Source: Numida meleagris
Taxonomy: Eukaryota > Chordata > Aves > Galliformes > Numididae
Assembly: GCF_002078875.1 (NCBI RefSeq)
Contig: NC_034409.1
Coordinates: 17,439,467-17,503,466, forward strand
DNA: 64,000 nt
Reading direction: 5' to 3'
Shown: in pieces, positions 46,262 to 60,687 of the stretch
How the letters are laid out: each line of letters starts with the position of its first letter
How positions within the stretch are numbered: position 1 is the stretch's first letter
Position numbers and translations under genes: made by a program
The notes under the pieces: model-generated
What the model was told of the DNA's origin: nothing
The model's input: the letters and a program-made list of their open reading frames with translations, nothing else
Databases searched by the model: none

Positions 46262-46395
46262 TTGGCAGCAGGTCAGTTGTAGTGGTGGTCTCTGTGAGAA
46301 GAGGCCAGGGGTTGCCTCTGCTGGGCACAGCTCCTTCCAGTTGTCTCCAAAAAGTACTGACCTCTGGTTAAAGCTGAACCAGCAAAGTATAATGG
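46262..46395 (+). mobile_element. Avian ERV LTR fragment, left part
   Basis: With 47066-47220 this makes one LTR-like repeat, plus orientation, split by a CR1. Landmarks are GTGGTCTCTGTGAGAAGAGG and GGGTTGCCTCTGCTGGGCAC. I recognise the order of motifs from a common avian LTR family but cannot assign a name with certainty. No flanking internal retroviral sequence is visible. Confidence 0.5.
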
Positions 46396-47065
46396 GCCCA
46401 GGTGAACCTCATGAGGTTCACCAAATCCAAATGGAAGGTCTTGCACCAATACAAACTGGGGGATGAAAGGATTGAAAGCAGTCTTGCTGAAAATGACCTG
46501 GAGGTACTGGTGGATGGCAAGCTGGATATGAGCCAGCAATGTGCCCTCACAGCCCAGAAAGCCGACCATATCCTGGGCTGTATCAAAAGAAGCATGGCCA
46601 GCAGGACGAGAGAGGTAATCCTGCCTCTCTCCTCTGCGCTGGTGAGGTCTCACCTGAAGTACTGCATCCAGATGTGGAGGGCCAGGAGAGACATAGACCT
46701 GTTGGAGTGCATCCAGAGGAGGGCCACAAAAATGATCCATGAAATGGAACATCTCCCCTGCGAGGACAGGCTGAGAGAGCTGAGGCTGTTCAGCCTGGAG
46801 AAGAGGAGGCTGTGAGGTGACCTGATAACAGCCTTTCAGTATCTAAAAGGGAGCTACAGGAAATAAGGGGACAGACTCTTTAGCAGGGTCTGTGGTGACA
46901 GAACAAGGGGAAATGGCTTCAAGCTCAAAGAGGGTAGATTTAAGTTAGATATAAGGAAAAAGTCTTTTACAGTGAGCATGGTGAGGTACTGGAACAGGTT
47001 ACCTAGTGTTGGCCTAGATGACCCTCAGAGGTCCATTCCAACTCCTAGGATTCTATGATTCTATG
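46396..47065 (+). mobile_element. CR1 LINE nested in an LTR
   Basis: A plus-strand CR1 3' end, truncated at about 46396 and ending in GGATTCTATGATTCTATG. A 137-codon ORF2 frame (46402-46815) shows [20 protein letters not shown], then [20 protein letters not shown], then [14 protein letters not shown] and FSLEKRRL. It is closed by a TGA where Arg is expected before GDLI. After that, [24 protein letters not shown] and [16 protein letters not shown] follow, then a deletion removes the usual PSLE-type end. It interrupts the LTR at 46395/47066. Confidence 0.85.
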
Positions 47066-47220
47066 TATAAGAAAAGAAGAAAACCGCTGTGCAACAACAA
47101 CTGGGACAGAGAGGAATGAGAAAATGTGAGAGAAACAGCCCTGCAGATACCAAGGTCATTGAAGAAGTAGAGTATGAGGTGCTCCAGGAGCCCATGGAGA
47201 GGCCCATGGTGGGACAGCTA
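47066..47220 (+). mobile_element. Avian ERV LTR fragment, right part
   Basis: Continuation of 46262-46395 after the inserted CR1. Landmarks in order are CGCTGTGCAACAACAACTGG, GAGAGAAACAGCCCTGCAGA, CCAAGGTCATTGAAGAAG and GAGGTGCTCCAGGAGCCCAT. It fades out at about 47220 without a recognisable LTR end. Confidence 0.5.
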
Positions 47221-48901
47221 TGTGAAAATCTATGTATATAGTCATATCATCCTCTATACTGCTTATAGATGGCAGGGATTTTTTTTTTTTCTGTTGGAAA
47301 AACTAGCTGATGAATATTCTGTTGAATTAATATACTATTACTTATAAAAAGTGTATTCCAAATTTTCTTTTTATGTTGTGCTTTCTTTTTATGTTAAACT
47401 GTTAAATTGTGAACTACAAACAGTGATGTGTGGATTAATTCACGTTTCAACTGCCAATAGCTTGAGAGATATTTAATGCAATTCTAACTACCACCACAGG
47501 AATTGCCGAGACAAAAGCTTCCTTTCTCTGTATAAATTACCAGAGATCTGTTTCTATTGGCAGTATTCCAAGTAACTGCTTAGTTCTTCTTTATTCCACA
47601 TAATTTTCTGCCTGCAAATTAGTTTTATAGAATTTTAGGACAGGTCTTGCAGTCAGACTTAACTAGAATTAGGGAAGATCCTACAGAAACACAACGCAAT
47701 CACACAAACCTATTCATTCTTTAGAAGACATTGTCAATCTCCATATGGTTGTGCCATCTTACACAAAGTTAAATTTGGACGCTATTAATTTTTCCATTCT
47801 GTCATTTGTTATACATCATCCTAGCATAAAAGGGTATATTAATTTTAACTTATACAAATAATTTATATAAAACAAAAAGAATTAAATGACTCAGAGATGA
47901 CTGGGGTTTGACACACATGACCATAACACATACTCTAGTACTGCCAGCAGTTTTATACTGTATACTCACGGATATACCTTATTCTTGTGTCACTGATGGA
48001 AAAAATAATGCTGAATTCAATTTGCCTGCGACATTTGGAGCTGGGTTATGTGGTACAGATTTCAGAGTCATAGTATGAATGGCAAAACAAAAGTTAAATA
48101 ACAGGCGTGATCACTGTAATCTTGCCTGTTCCTAGTTAGTCTTCCAAAAGATGAGCTATACAACCTGTGTTTTGTTGTATTGAATTGACTTGAATTCTAG
48201 CACTATTTTCAGTTTGGTGAGGTTTGTATTATGCAGCCCTGTAGTGTGTGCTTTCTGTGGATAACCACTGCTAGAGCCCATTCTGTCATGAGTAACAATT
48301 AATGCATGTGTCAATAGTCTTGTAGCCTGCTACAAGTGATTTGTTTGTTTATCCTGGTTACATGTGCAAGGAAGCAGTGTTAATCACAGAGCACTGAGCT
48401 GTAGAGCCTTGAGGACTAAATTCACTAATTCATTAAGGAAGGTGAATTGCAATGATTGAAAGGATTCCAAAACTTAAGCCAGTGTGGGTGAAATTATTAC
48501 CAAACCAATGCCAAAAGAAGTATCACATCATTTTTTACCTTGACTTTGCAACAGAAGCTTCTTTGATTTTCCCTTTAACATTAAAATAAAAATCACAATA
48601 AATATTGAAGTATTTACTCTTTGAGATTTTAGAGCTTTATATTATTTTAAGGTTAATGCAAAACTAATGTTAATAACTTTGAATTATTCAAGGAATTTAG
48701 GTTATGCTAGGTAACAGCATTTATGTAAATTAAGATGTAACTTCAAATTGTTTGCTGACCCATCATGTGGTCCTATCACATACAACTGCAGATAGTGGCA
48801 GAATTCTGTGCAGATATTTTGTAGTTCTAGGATATTTTGTTTTTAATTTTTGAGGATAAAATACTGACAATACACAAGAAGATGCAAGACAGTTTTGTGC
48901 A
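47221..48901. other. AT-rich non-coding stretch
   Basis: No gene or transposon recognised. Confidence 0.6.
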
Positions 48902-49434
48902 TAGATTGCTCTGAATGTATTGCCTCCTATTTATTTCCATGGAATCTACAAAAGATACAAAGATCATAGTAGCACTGTTTGCTAGAGCAAATTCTCGTCT
49001 ACAAAACAAAATTTTTCAACATAGTTACCCCCATTAGCTATGCATTTCGGCCAGCAATGCTCATAAAAAACTGCATGGCCATTCAGAACATGGCTTGTCT
49101 GTTACAGTGCTGTCACCACTGCTAAAATGCACCACCCACCATGTCACAGTGCTCGCATTCACTGCTTGGTCATCAGCATTCATCTATCAGTGCCAACGGG
49201 TGTAATATTTTCCTCATGGAGGAATTCATTTGCACAGTTTTGCTCCGTACGCACTTCCATGTCAGACACCACTTTGTCAGACTGCCCCTCTGCTGCTATC
49301 TGTTGCACAGCAACAAAATGTAATGGAATACTAGTGGGAAGGTTCTGCCCCTACCGCCATACCGCCACCATCTGTCCATGGCGTAATGGGCCAAAATAAT
49401 GAAACAGGAGGCATTCCTTCCACAGTAGCTCTCA
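48902..49434 (-). mobile_element. Non-autonomous mariner (Galluhop-like), copy 3
   Basis: Same element in minus orientation. The terminal repeats are recognisable: GCTCTGAATGTATTGCCTCC at 48908-48927 and, at the other end, GGAGGCATTCCTTCC at 49408-49422. Read on the minus strand, it encodes EVRTEQNCANEFLHEEN of the transposase N-terminus and then the short C-terminal remnant around NYVEKFCF. The internal deletion is the same as in the other copies. The bounds are approximate and no TA pair is certain. Confidence 0.8.
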
Positions 49435-52400
49435 TATTTACCGAAGCTTGGATCATTGTTGCAGACATGATAAAAAGGAAATCATTGGCATTGACTGGAT
49501 TTCTTCCTCTCAGGCCCAATGAGTGCAATTGCGTGTAACATCGCTAAGTTCATAAAGTAAGATTTATTTGGCAGAAATACGTTCCTTGAAAGAAGAAATT
49601 CATTTAAAGTACAACCAGATGCAATAGGAAAAGAAAAAGGAAAAACATACAATATACTTACCTATTCTTTTAGTGAACGTTTTAACAAAGGAAACATTTT
49701 GTAGAAGCATCTACAAACTTCAGCTGCTATTAATATTTTAAGTATTGTTAAGACATTACATTTCTTGAAACTTATAACACCTGAAACTATCAATTATTCT
49801 ACTCTTAAGGGATCTAATGTAACATCCAGTAGAGTCAATGGAAAGATTCAAGGCAATGTCTTCAGCTGCTCATAAACTTCATTAAATTAAGCCAGTAGCT
49901 AATGCATTAACTTGTGATAGTGACAGATTTCAGGCCTGGGTAAATATTTTAGAGGATTCTGTTCTGGTAGTTTCACCTCTTGTCAGTTACAGTGGTTTCA
50001 CATAAAGCATTTGAACTGTCACAGAGGCACACAAGTGACTGTCATCCCCTGTATTTGTAGATAAACAAAGGCATATTTTAAAAAAATCTGTGTCTCTCCT
50101 TTTGAAGTATATTTTAATGGATCATAGCACATGAGCAAAGTGGATTAGCTGGAACATAAAACTGATAATCCTTCTGAAATTCCACCATTGTAAAATGGAG
50201 TTCCATCTTGCCCATAACGTTATTATGAGCACAGCTATATTTCTTTCAGTGGTGTAGTGCTTTGTGACATTCCTGCCATGGCTTTGCTTTGTGCTTTCTA
50301 TTACTAACCTTCACTTCCAGGTCTTTTCCTGTCTCTGGAAAAATTATTGCAAGTGCCAGTACAGCATGCATTTGAGAATAAGTGATCCACATCTCTGATT
50401 CCTGATGCACACCAGAAACACCATCACTTTAAGAATAGTGAGCTGGAGCTGCTGACAGGTTTTTCGTCATTTAGAAGCAAGGAGGGCTTAATTATCATCC
50501 AGCTAATCCCTTAAGGAGACGTAGTTTTATTTCATTAGCAGAGTAAAGTCTTGTATACCTCACACTAGCTGCACAGCATGCTTTAGTTACTCACTAGCTC
50601 TACAAAGTAGCTTGCACAAACCTATCCCGTTACAGTAAAAGGCAGTGCCAGCAGAAAGAGAATGAAAAATGGATTCAGGTGAAGAGGTCTAATCAGGAAT
50701 GTACTGTCAATTTCTTTCAGTTACTTTCCTTCAAAGGAATTTAAGCATTTCAAGTTAGCTCTGTCTCTCGTATTCATTGCCCTTTTCAGAGCTGCTGGAA
50801 AAGTGAATTGACAGTTATGTCATGTTACATACTGTATATTTGGAAGACAATTTACAGATTGTGATATGAACTGCAAAGGAAAAGACATTAGGGGGAAAGG
50901 AGGGCAAATACACACAACACACATGCTGCCCTGCAAATACAGTTGTGTGTCTGCAGTTATGTGTCTGTGTGTATAACTGAGGATGCCTTTTTTGTTAGTG
51001 TAAAAGTAGTTTACGTGTGTATATCCATGTAGAGTTAAAAAATTCATCAATTTGAATTATTCCAATGAATACTTTTATATCAAGGGAAAGACAAGAAAAA
51101 TTGTGCATTTGGAAATGCTGTAGTTGTTTTTTCGATATCACTTGAAAAAACCCTTTCTGATTTCCTGCTTTGAAAAGCAATTAGAGAAAATTAGATAAGT
51201 GTATTAACATTTCTAAAAATGCAAAAAAAAACAAAAAATAGTTTGCTTGACAATATAGTTTCAGATTTTTAGTGTCTGCTGAATAAAATTATCTTTCATT
51301 TCAAAATTAATTATCTCTTTTTTTTGCTTGTTTGTTAGCTCTTTGATTTGTACTTCTCAGGGACAACAATATTGGCTTGCAGATGTGTTAAGATACTGAA
51401 AGCCGAGGCAAGCATAAGATTCTGTTAGCTGAAGTACATATTTAGTGTCAATAGCCTTATAAAAATGAAAGTAGAGACATTTAAATATTAAAAAAAAAAA
51501 AACATTTGAAATAGCGTAGTCTTTCCCCATAATTCCCATTTTCTATTCCTCTGTTTGCCCTTGTTTCATTGTCTGCTGCTTGCCTTCTCTGTAAATTTGA
51601 AAACAATGAAGCTGATTGTGAAAGATGAAGTAAAGGGAATAGTTTATAAGCAATAAAATGGTATGAGAAATAAAGAAATTGAAATAAAAAAAAAATGTTT
51701 TGCAATTTAGTGCTGCTTGGGGAATAATTCCAAGAGAATTAATCAGTCATAGTACAACAGGGGCTTAGCTTATTGCTGGCTTTAAAAGAGCCTTTAGGGT
51801 CTTGCATACACAGTAAATGGGGCCAGTCATTCTCTTAGGAAAACCAAGAGGAGTTTTGACACTGACAGTAGGAGAAGCAGGACTAGTCCAAAGACTGCAT
51901 ATAGGTGAAAGCTAAACTATCCTTTTCAGTGTCAGATTTGAGTTAATTATTCTAAAGTAAGTCACAATGCAGAAATTGCAGTATTTTTATGTATTTGAAT
52001 TACCTGAAGCTTGGCAGCTACTGAGAGGGGAGAAAAAAAGGTTTTTATTAAGTGAAAAAGTGGAACAATATACATCTCCAAACATAAGTTAATCTCATAA
52101 AATTGCCTTTTTGAGGCCAAACAAGCAATTTATCAATGGTAAAAAAAAAAAAAAAAAAAAAACACAATAACTCACACGTATGAATCAATGTATCACAGAC
52201 ATTAGTTCTTCATAGTTCTTTATATTAAAAGGAAAAAAAACAGCAAAATGAAGACAAATACTAAAAATGTGTTAGATAATAGTCAAACGATGTGAGCAGC
52301 CCTCAAATTCCTGCACCTATTTGGAGACTGTTGATTACAAGATAAATCTATGCAGATACAAAGATAATTTTTAGCTGTGTTACCCCAGCTTAGCATGCTT

Positions 52401-55400
52401 TTGACTGAGAAGTTCAGCTAAGACAGCAGACACTATGGTGAAGCAGCTGAGACCATGCCATACACTCCCTTCTACTCCCAGGACACATAAGTACATGCAG
52501 GTAGTTATGAGTTTAAACATCTTAGCAACATGCTACTCTTTATCGACACTTTCAGAGTGCCGTACTTCAGCTTTTAAAAAATATATCACACAACTTAAGT
52601 TCTGGTGTTCTGGAAGGACAGACAAAACACCCCTAGCCTTTCTGATTTTCATTTCCTTGGAGCTTGAAAAACCTTTAGAATAACTGAGGCAATCCAGGAT
52701 ATTTCAGTTATGGTAGCCTGCTGAGGCCAGCTCCAGTATTCACTTAGATTATTTCTAGTCTTTGATAAGCTTGCAATACCTGAGTTGTGATAATGGTTTT
52801 GAATTGCAACATCATATCTCCGTCTTTCCTCTTATCTGAACAAGAAGGCTCCTTCCATCATTTTCGTCCTCAGCACTGAAGAGGAGTCTTGAGAAAAACT
52901 GATTATCTTCCATAGAATTCTTATTTGTGTAACTGAGTTGCTTTTTACCTATGTGACCTATTTAAACAGATTCATTTTGCATATGATATGAATTATTTAA
53001 AGCATGTCCATTGATCAATTTATTGTTATTTTTGAATTGAACATATAATTTAAAAATTCTATTACACATTCATGGGGATAACCTCTTGAGATAAGCAATT
53101 ACATCTCATTCTCATTTGTATCCTAGGGTCATTTCTCGTAATGAGAAACGTATTGTCTCAGCCATTCAGACCTAAGGGTTTATGTCTTATTTTCTTTCCA
53201 CAGGTGACCGATGAAACTTTGAACTGCACAGCTACAGAAATTGAGATCATCTATAGAGTTCAGTTCTGAACTCATAAATCATGTTGGCAGAGTCTTCTGG
53301 TCAATAAGCTCATGTGAACTTGTTTTCATTTCAAATCCACATGTACTTACACCGTGTTCCACAGAAGTTCTTCTTTGTCTTTTTTCAGTGACTTTCATTG
53401 TTAACCTAGTATAAACATAAGAAAAAGATACAGCTTATATATTACATGCTGTAGAATTTGCCCTGCAGATAATGAACAAAAATCTCAATCAAACAGCAGT
53501 ATATATCATTTCTACTGGTATCAAGGAACAAGAAACTTTAAAGGAAAAAATGTGTAGGACTACAGTGGTGGTATAAAATAGCCATTGTGACTTCAGTACA
53601 AGTTTTGAAATTTTGTATAGCCCAAACAAAGATGAAGTATCCTAATATATGGAAGTCACCTTTAAAAACCTTGACCTGTGGGTATTTACTTCACAGCAAT
53701 AATGTAATTAACATTTACAAGTCTAGATCCTAATGACTGAGATCAATGATATAGCTCACAGAAAAACAGAATAAAGCTGCACTCAATTGCATGTCACGTT
53801 TTCTGGAAGAGCAGACTTTTTTGGCTCTTTGTGCATTGTACTGAAGTGTATATAAAGGACAGAAGATTCATCTGCATTGTACTTCTGACAGAGAAGGAAC
53901 ACAGATCTTAGACCTTTATTGTAATGTATTATAATATTTACAAATAGTCAGTGTTTTCTAGAATTTAAAAACATGCAAACCTTATCTACTGCAAATACCT
54001 CAGCAGTGGATATGCTTTTGAAGGTAAAGGTCCATATTAGAATTGTAAGGATTCCAACAGATGACTTTGATATCAAGCACCAAAGGTAATATTTTATGAG
54101 TTGAACAGATTTAAGAACATTAAGCTTTTTATTCTTTGAGTTGGGATTATATTTTATGAAATACATGAACTCTCAGTGATTCCTCTTACTGTACATGACA
54201 GCATGCCTAACATTCCATTCTGAATACAAATAAAGAATTATACTCTACATCTGCTTTGGCTATGACATAAAAATAACAGCAGCCTTTAAACTAAAGTGAT
54301 ATGGAGGGGTCCTTAAAAACTAGGAGGTTTTTCCTCTTAGAGCTGCTTTCTGATTGCTTTCTGATAGAAGTTTGTGTATTAAATTGATGATATATCTAAG
54401 CCTTTGCTTGCTACAGTTCAAACAATAAATGGCATTGTAAAAAAAAATTAATCTCAAGGGTAACACATGATTCTCTTTCAAATGCCCACTTCTTCACACT
54501 AAATACATCCAGTTTCCTTCTGAATTATATTCATAGTCCTACAGATGTATGTTGGTTAGAACAATTTTCTCTTTTCTTTTTTTTTAATCTTCCCTGCCAT
54601 GAAAGTCAGAAGGTTAAAATCCATCTTATCTTTTCATCACTTTCACAAGCTTTTACATGCCTAAAAAAAACAGTTGATGACTGCTTTTTCATCAGATTTA
54701 AATGCAGGCAATGACACTGTTTCATGAATGAGCAGGTAACTCAGTAAATATGCATCTTCACTCTCCATGATCTTACATGCTGGGCACAACAGGGATTCTT
54801 GTTACAAAACAGCAAGGACCAAATGATGTTGCAAATGCTCACATCTGATTCTACCACTTTTCATCCACTTAGCAATGTAGCGTCAGTACTCAGACTCAGC
54901 AGTTCAGCATCCACAGTCCCTCAGGGAAAAATTCTTATGAAGTTACCAGTGGCTGGTTGGTAAATTATTTGAAATCACCAGGGTCCTATTAATTTAAAAT
55001 GCCTTCAAAAGAGTGACAAGAGTTCTAGACCTGAACTTTCCTTTTTCCCCATGGAGGCAGCAATCTAATAGAGGTAAATGATTCTTGTGAAGAATCAAAG
55101 TAAAAGAAGTTGTCAAATGCCCTTACAAAATGTTGTTTTTAAGACTGTTTTCAGACTGTGGTCATCATTCTGTGGCAAAAAGACCTGCTGTGGCAATTAT
55201 CATTTAAAGTATCTGAGGGGCTGCCTGTTGGTCTCCTCATGCCAGAAGTATTTTTCATTTATCAAGGACAGACTGAGGACTCAATTTACAAGGTGGAAAA
55301 AAAAAAAAAGAAGACTTTTATATAATAGTACATTTTTTTTTTGCTGCTGTTAAATAGAAGGCCCATAATATTTCTCAGTGTTTTTCAGCTATGAGACTGT

Positions 55401-56157
55401 TTGCCCCACGATTCAACACAAACAATATTTAAACTGAAAATAAACAAACAAACAGATAGATATTAAATAAGAAATAAAACACTTTTTGCACTATTTCCTC
55501 TTACTCTGCACACTGAAGATGATGTAGTTCCATAATGACATATTGTCTTCTTCTAGTGAGGAAAAGAATAAAAAAAAAAAAAAAAACTGTTGAAGAAGAG
55601 GAAGAAATAATCTTGTTTCATTAAACTATTTTGTATGAACATCTAATAAAATTCTGAAAACACCTTTTTAACCATGTCACTTGAACTGCAGATTGAGAGT
55701 AGTTCTGCTCTAGTCTAGTCTGAGGCCACGATACATTCCTTTTATTTTATGTCCAATACAATCATACATACCTGGAAATACTAAATGAATATGATTTCAA
55801 ATCAAAAATTACCTCTGAAATTTGGGCAACAGTTTGTTCTCCTTTGGAGAGTTATGAATCATTATATGAAAGTAAAGCTATTTGAAATCTGGCCCAAGTT
55901 CTAAAAAGATTTCCTTTTCTATTTAGTAAGTAAGTTTTCAATGTTGGCAGTGAAAATATTTCATGTAAATTCAATTCAAGTTACGCCTCCTGACTTAAGT
56001 TCATTCACTGGTCTCAGATTAATATACCCTAAGACTTTCCTCGCCTTGCCATGTTCATTCTTTTTTTTGTTTTTGCTTTCTTTTGGTAGTATTTTCACAA
56101 TGCTACCCATTACTATAAAACATAATACATTCTTTGCTATGCAAGTGACCTGTCACT
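49435..56157. other. Long AT-rich non-coding stretch
   Basis: No gene or transposon in about 6.7 kb. It contains A22 at 52141-52162, A18 at 55570-55587, another A-run at about 55296-55308 and a small tandem duplication at about 54347-54367. A homeodomain-motif-rich stretch at about 50430-50560 is listed in the findings. Confidence 0.65.
52141..52162. repeat. Poly-A run (22)
   Basis: Uninterrupted A22. No AATAAA lies in the preceding 40 bases and no coding remnant precedes it. Confidence 0.95.
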
Positions 56158-56324
56158 AACACAGGTTGTCCAGAGAGCTTGTAGAGTCTCCTCCTTGGAG
56201 ATCTTCAAAAAATGCCTGGATGTGGTCCTGTGCAATCTGGAGTAGTATGGCCCTGCTTGAGTAGGAGGTGGACCAGACAACCTCCAGAGGTCTCTACAAA
56301 CATCAACCACTTTGTTATTCTGAG
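56158..56324 (+). mobile_element. Old CR1 LINE tail
   Basis: Plus-strand CR1 3' end. Landmarks: ACAGGTTGTCCAGAGAGCTT, CTCCTCCTTGGAGATCTTCA, GCCTGGATGTGGTCCTG and CCAGACAACCTCCAGAGGTC, ending near TTGTTATTCTGAGACA. Strongly diverged and short. Confidence 0.8.
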
Positions 56325-59300
56325 ACACCTCACAGAATTGGAGCTTCATTTCAGTAGCACAGACATTTTGATATTTCACAAAAGCTGAGGTGTTTCAGGA
56401 TCTTATTTATTGAGAGATTTATGCAGGCATGTACAGCTCATCAAAGTCAAGTTATAAAACCCTTGTTTCTACACTACAGAAATCAGAGAATCACTGATTT
56501 CAGAAGCAGACAGACATGGAGTTGGTTTAAGGCCTTGTAGGCACAGAGAAAACTAAGAATCAGTATTAGGTTCTTGAAATTATTTTAAGAGGTGAATTAG
56601 ATGCCCCACATTAGGTTTAACTCTCATGCTTTCTTCTGGGCTCACCAACCAGTTGCATGGTGAATAGTTGTGGTGGCAATCTGTGTAAGACCAGAATACT
56701 CTGCTAAGTTTACTTGCCAATGGCTGTTCTAGTAAGAGAACATTCCAATTTTGCCTTTGATGTGCAGCTGCAGAAGATGCTTTTCAGTTTAGCCTAGTGG
56801 TATATTCACATACCTATGTCAGAGATTCTGATTTATATATCCTATCTTCTGGGAAAGTTTCCTACTTATCAGGCCAATCCTAGTGCATTCATATTTTTCA
56901 TTTATTCCTCAGCATTGGTCTTTACATGACCAGGGAATGATTAAAGAATATTATTGTTCTGAAACTGTTAAGTTCCTCAATAAAGCTGCATGCTATTGCA
57001 TATTATTCAGAGAAATTAAAAAATGTTGCTGCTTTACAGGATGCACTACTATGATCCAGTTATTTGAAATATGTTGTTTTGCTGTGGACTGAATTCATTA
57101 TTAGAGTAGTAAGCATTTTCACGGGCAAAAAAGTTCAGAAAGGAAACTGATAACAAAGTTTGACACACCATATAGAGTAACAATAATTTGTATGTCAGTA
57201 ATTGGAAATACATACTCACATATGCCATTTACCTTGTCAAATATGCCACTTATGAGTGTGTAAAAGGAAGTACTTAAAGCTCTACAATATTTTTAGGAAT
57301 GTATTTGTTTTATTGCCTAAAATCAGTATATTTTTCAGCATTCTTCCCACTACTTCTTAGCACTCCTAGTCCTTTTTCCAAATTCAGATTTCTGTCTAGT
57401 GACTTCATTTGGTTTGCTGCTCCAGAACCATTTAACCTGTAAAACAACACTTAAGTGGCAAGTAGTTTATTCTCAAAATTATGATACATGCCTATCTTGC
57501 ACACAAAAATACAGACTTTTAAAATAAGCTTTGAATGTAAAAAATGCCGTTTATAGATAACCAAATTCATAAAGGAAGGACGTCACAAAAATAAGATGGG
57601 TAAATACTCTCTCAAAACTGTGGAATAATTCTTTTATGGCCTTTCTATTCCCTGATATGTAAAACACAAGCCTAGTTTCTGTATGAACATCTCTCTAATA
57701 CACTGACTTGATTGTCATTCTGCTATTTCACCAGAAAGACTCCTTAAGAAGTATTTTATCATGCAGCTCAGCTCTAGTACATTAATATCACAGCTAAATA
57801 ATAAATGGAATTATTCCACTTAAATTTAAGCACATACAGTTGCTTTTGTAGAAGTTGTTTCACTTAGGAGATTCCACTGGGAATAATTCCTAAAGATGTG
57901 CATCGGTGAGGATGCTCCTACAGACAAAAATAAGAGGATAAAAAGCAGATATGAGAAAGCAGTGGGAGAGAAAGAATAGGTAAGCTAATTATGTCTATTC
58001 ATATCTCTAATTCACAAATCCCATTTAAACAACATAGAAAATATAAAGCAAATCCAAACATACAAAAAGCCTCCACCTCACCTAAAACACAAGGTTTCAG
58101 GCATTTTTTTTCTTTTTTCTTTTCTCTGAATTAAAGCACTCTGGTTTAAAGCTATTACACTACTTATGAAAACCCATGATAAAAACTGTGGGCTGATTAA
58201 TGCTAAATCAGCTTTATGTTAGTCCCTCGCGTACACCTTGAGCTTGATGTTGTGTTATGCTTCATAACTGAAGATCCTACAACACACAGGGGTAGCCTTC
58301 TGTGGATAGGTGTCACAGAAGTGCATTCAATCCTTGTTATTATGATCACTGTGGAATAACCACCGAGAGACCTTCAGCTTAGGAATACTATTAGTGGAGA
58401 AAGACTCCTCAAAGCAACTGTTATAGGCTTACACTCTAAGTAGTTCCTCTAAGAATCTTCTTTTTTTCCACTAAATATAGAGGGAACTCAGGAAGAACTA
58501 AGCTACAGTAATATTCAACTGATGTTCTTACACCTTGTGTTTTACAACAGGACACTGTGATACGGACAATGTTTGGTTTTGAGCTGCGAGTAGCCCTCCT
58601 ACACATGCCATACCAAAGGTGTTTGGTAAGAATGAAAAAGTCCCAAAAGGTAGCCTTCTTTTCCTCTCAGTCCTCAATCCCCTCATTTTCACTCCTTCAT
58701 GCTCCACATCTGTCACAACGTACTTATTCTTTCTGGACTAATGAAAACGTAAGTATAGGAAAAAAATAAGGTCAAAGGCTTGGGTCTAGATTTTTGTTTA
58801 CCTGTGGTGGCTATTGACTCAGCAGATGTAACTGCTGCTTCTCTCTAAAGGCAAGTCTATATATTCTCCTTCTAAAGCAGCAGATTTTACACAGCATAAA
58901 GTTGCAATGCTAACTTTGAGTTATCTCTCCAAGGGATTTATACATAGAGGCTAAAAGTGGTGGAAAGCAGACCTCTGTGTGCCACTGAATGTGGGGTCTT
59001 CCAATTGCTGCCAAAAGGTCAAAGTAAAGAAAGAGAGCCATTCTAAACTACCACCGAGGAAAATGATATAAAATCTAATCTGAAATCTTGAGAACAGCTG
59101 TACCTAGCCAGTGTAAATAACATAAGAATTGAATAATTCCTGCCCAAGGAACATACATTGGATGAAGAACAACAGTACAACATGGATGCAACAACCTGCA
59201 TCTAATTAAATTTTTACAACAGCTGAGAATACTCTGATCTAGGACTGGAGAATGATTTCTTTGCAAGGAGAAGAGGAACAAACAGCTTTGTTTAGAATAG

Positions 59301-60687
59301 TCAATATTCCTTTCACATTTTGCATGTTTTCTCCCTTTTTTTATTTCCTCTATCCTGAGTGAAAAAATGTGGTGAGCAGCTGCCCACACTTCAGAGGTGG
59401 AAAGGTAAATAGAGAGATGGAATGGAAATGAAATAACCTCTTGCCCTTCTCTGTTGTAGGATCGGAGGTCAATATTTCTGTTTTTTAATCACATTCATAC
59501 TACCATGTGTACAGTTTCTTAAGTTACAATTCAAAACAGCCTATGATCTTGGTGCTTGCTAAGTAAATCGTCAGAAGATATCTTTTACGCTTCCCTTATC
59601 TGTTTTTAAATTTGTATTCTGATCAATACCCAGGAACTTGAAATCCCTTCATGCAAATATTATAAGTAGGATTTCCTTAACTGCCTGAACATTTTCTTCT
59701 CTCTTTTATTCTACCCTAAAACTCTATCATATGCTATGAACACTGCTTTACAAATTCAAGTTTTTCCATGCTCCAAACTGTCTTTATTGTAGTTATCAAG
59801 CTATGCCTAGTACCCTCTGCTGAGATAAAACGTACTCCGTTGCTTATATTTAGATAAAATTTATTGCTAATGTATCACATTCTTACAAATTATTACCTTT
59901 AATGCTATTAAATTGAATCTTTTTCTTATTACATAAGTAGAAAGACAAGGCAAAACTAAAATTAGTTATTTGTAAGTTTGTACTGCCCACCATTACATCA
60001 CTGTCACACGTTTAGAAACAAGTTTCCTATAGCCTAAACAAACACCCACAATGTCTTCTAATACTTAAATGCATTTTACAGCAGATGTGCAAGTGGAGGA
60101 GAGCATCATCTGAGATTAAACTATGTAAATGTTTTGCCAGATTTTGATTTTAGGGAATTTTTTATCTCTGATGGAACTAAATTTTTAATGTTTGTGTAAT
60201 TGTTTAGTATACCAGAGAAACTTACACACCAACCTGTCATTTATAAACAGACAGACTTTTGTTTTTTGGCTGCTGATATAAAAATAATATCATGACAAGT
60301 GAAATGAAGAGTGCTCACTTGAATAAGAGAAACTGAACCTGCTTACTATTTATCTTCTGTCTCTTTGTTTTATTGGTTTAGCTTGTGCATAATGCAAATT
60401 ATCTACGTAAAATATGATCGTAATAGTTATACTTTAAATTATTTTTTGTCTCTAAAGGTAACGGTAATTTGCAAATCAGTCTCAACATGAGACACAGCAG
60501 AAATTTTTAAAATGGCTTGTGGAATACAAGAAGGAAGATCACTTTATTTGCCACTGGGATGCAGCTACCTCCAAAGTTCCAATCTGTTTTACATACACAG
60601 CAATCTTGTATAGTTCAGCAAAAAAACAGAGGGGTAATATTTCTCCTTTTGAAATAAAATTATTGGTATGATTAGAATCATACTGAC
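56325..60687. other. AT-rich non-coding stretch
   Basis: No gene or transposon recognised in about 4.4 kb. Open frames of 60-100 codons near 58540-58760 and 59080-59390 show no domain. Confidence 0.65.

Noticed and set aside
52141..52162. Poly-A tail of a processed pseudogene
   Set aside because: No AATAAA within 40 bases upstream, no coding remnant and no target duplication.
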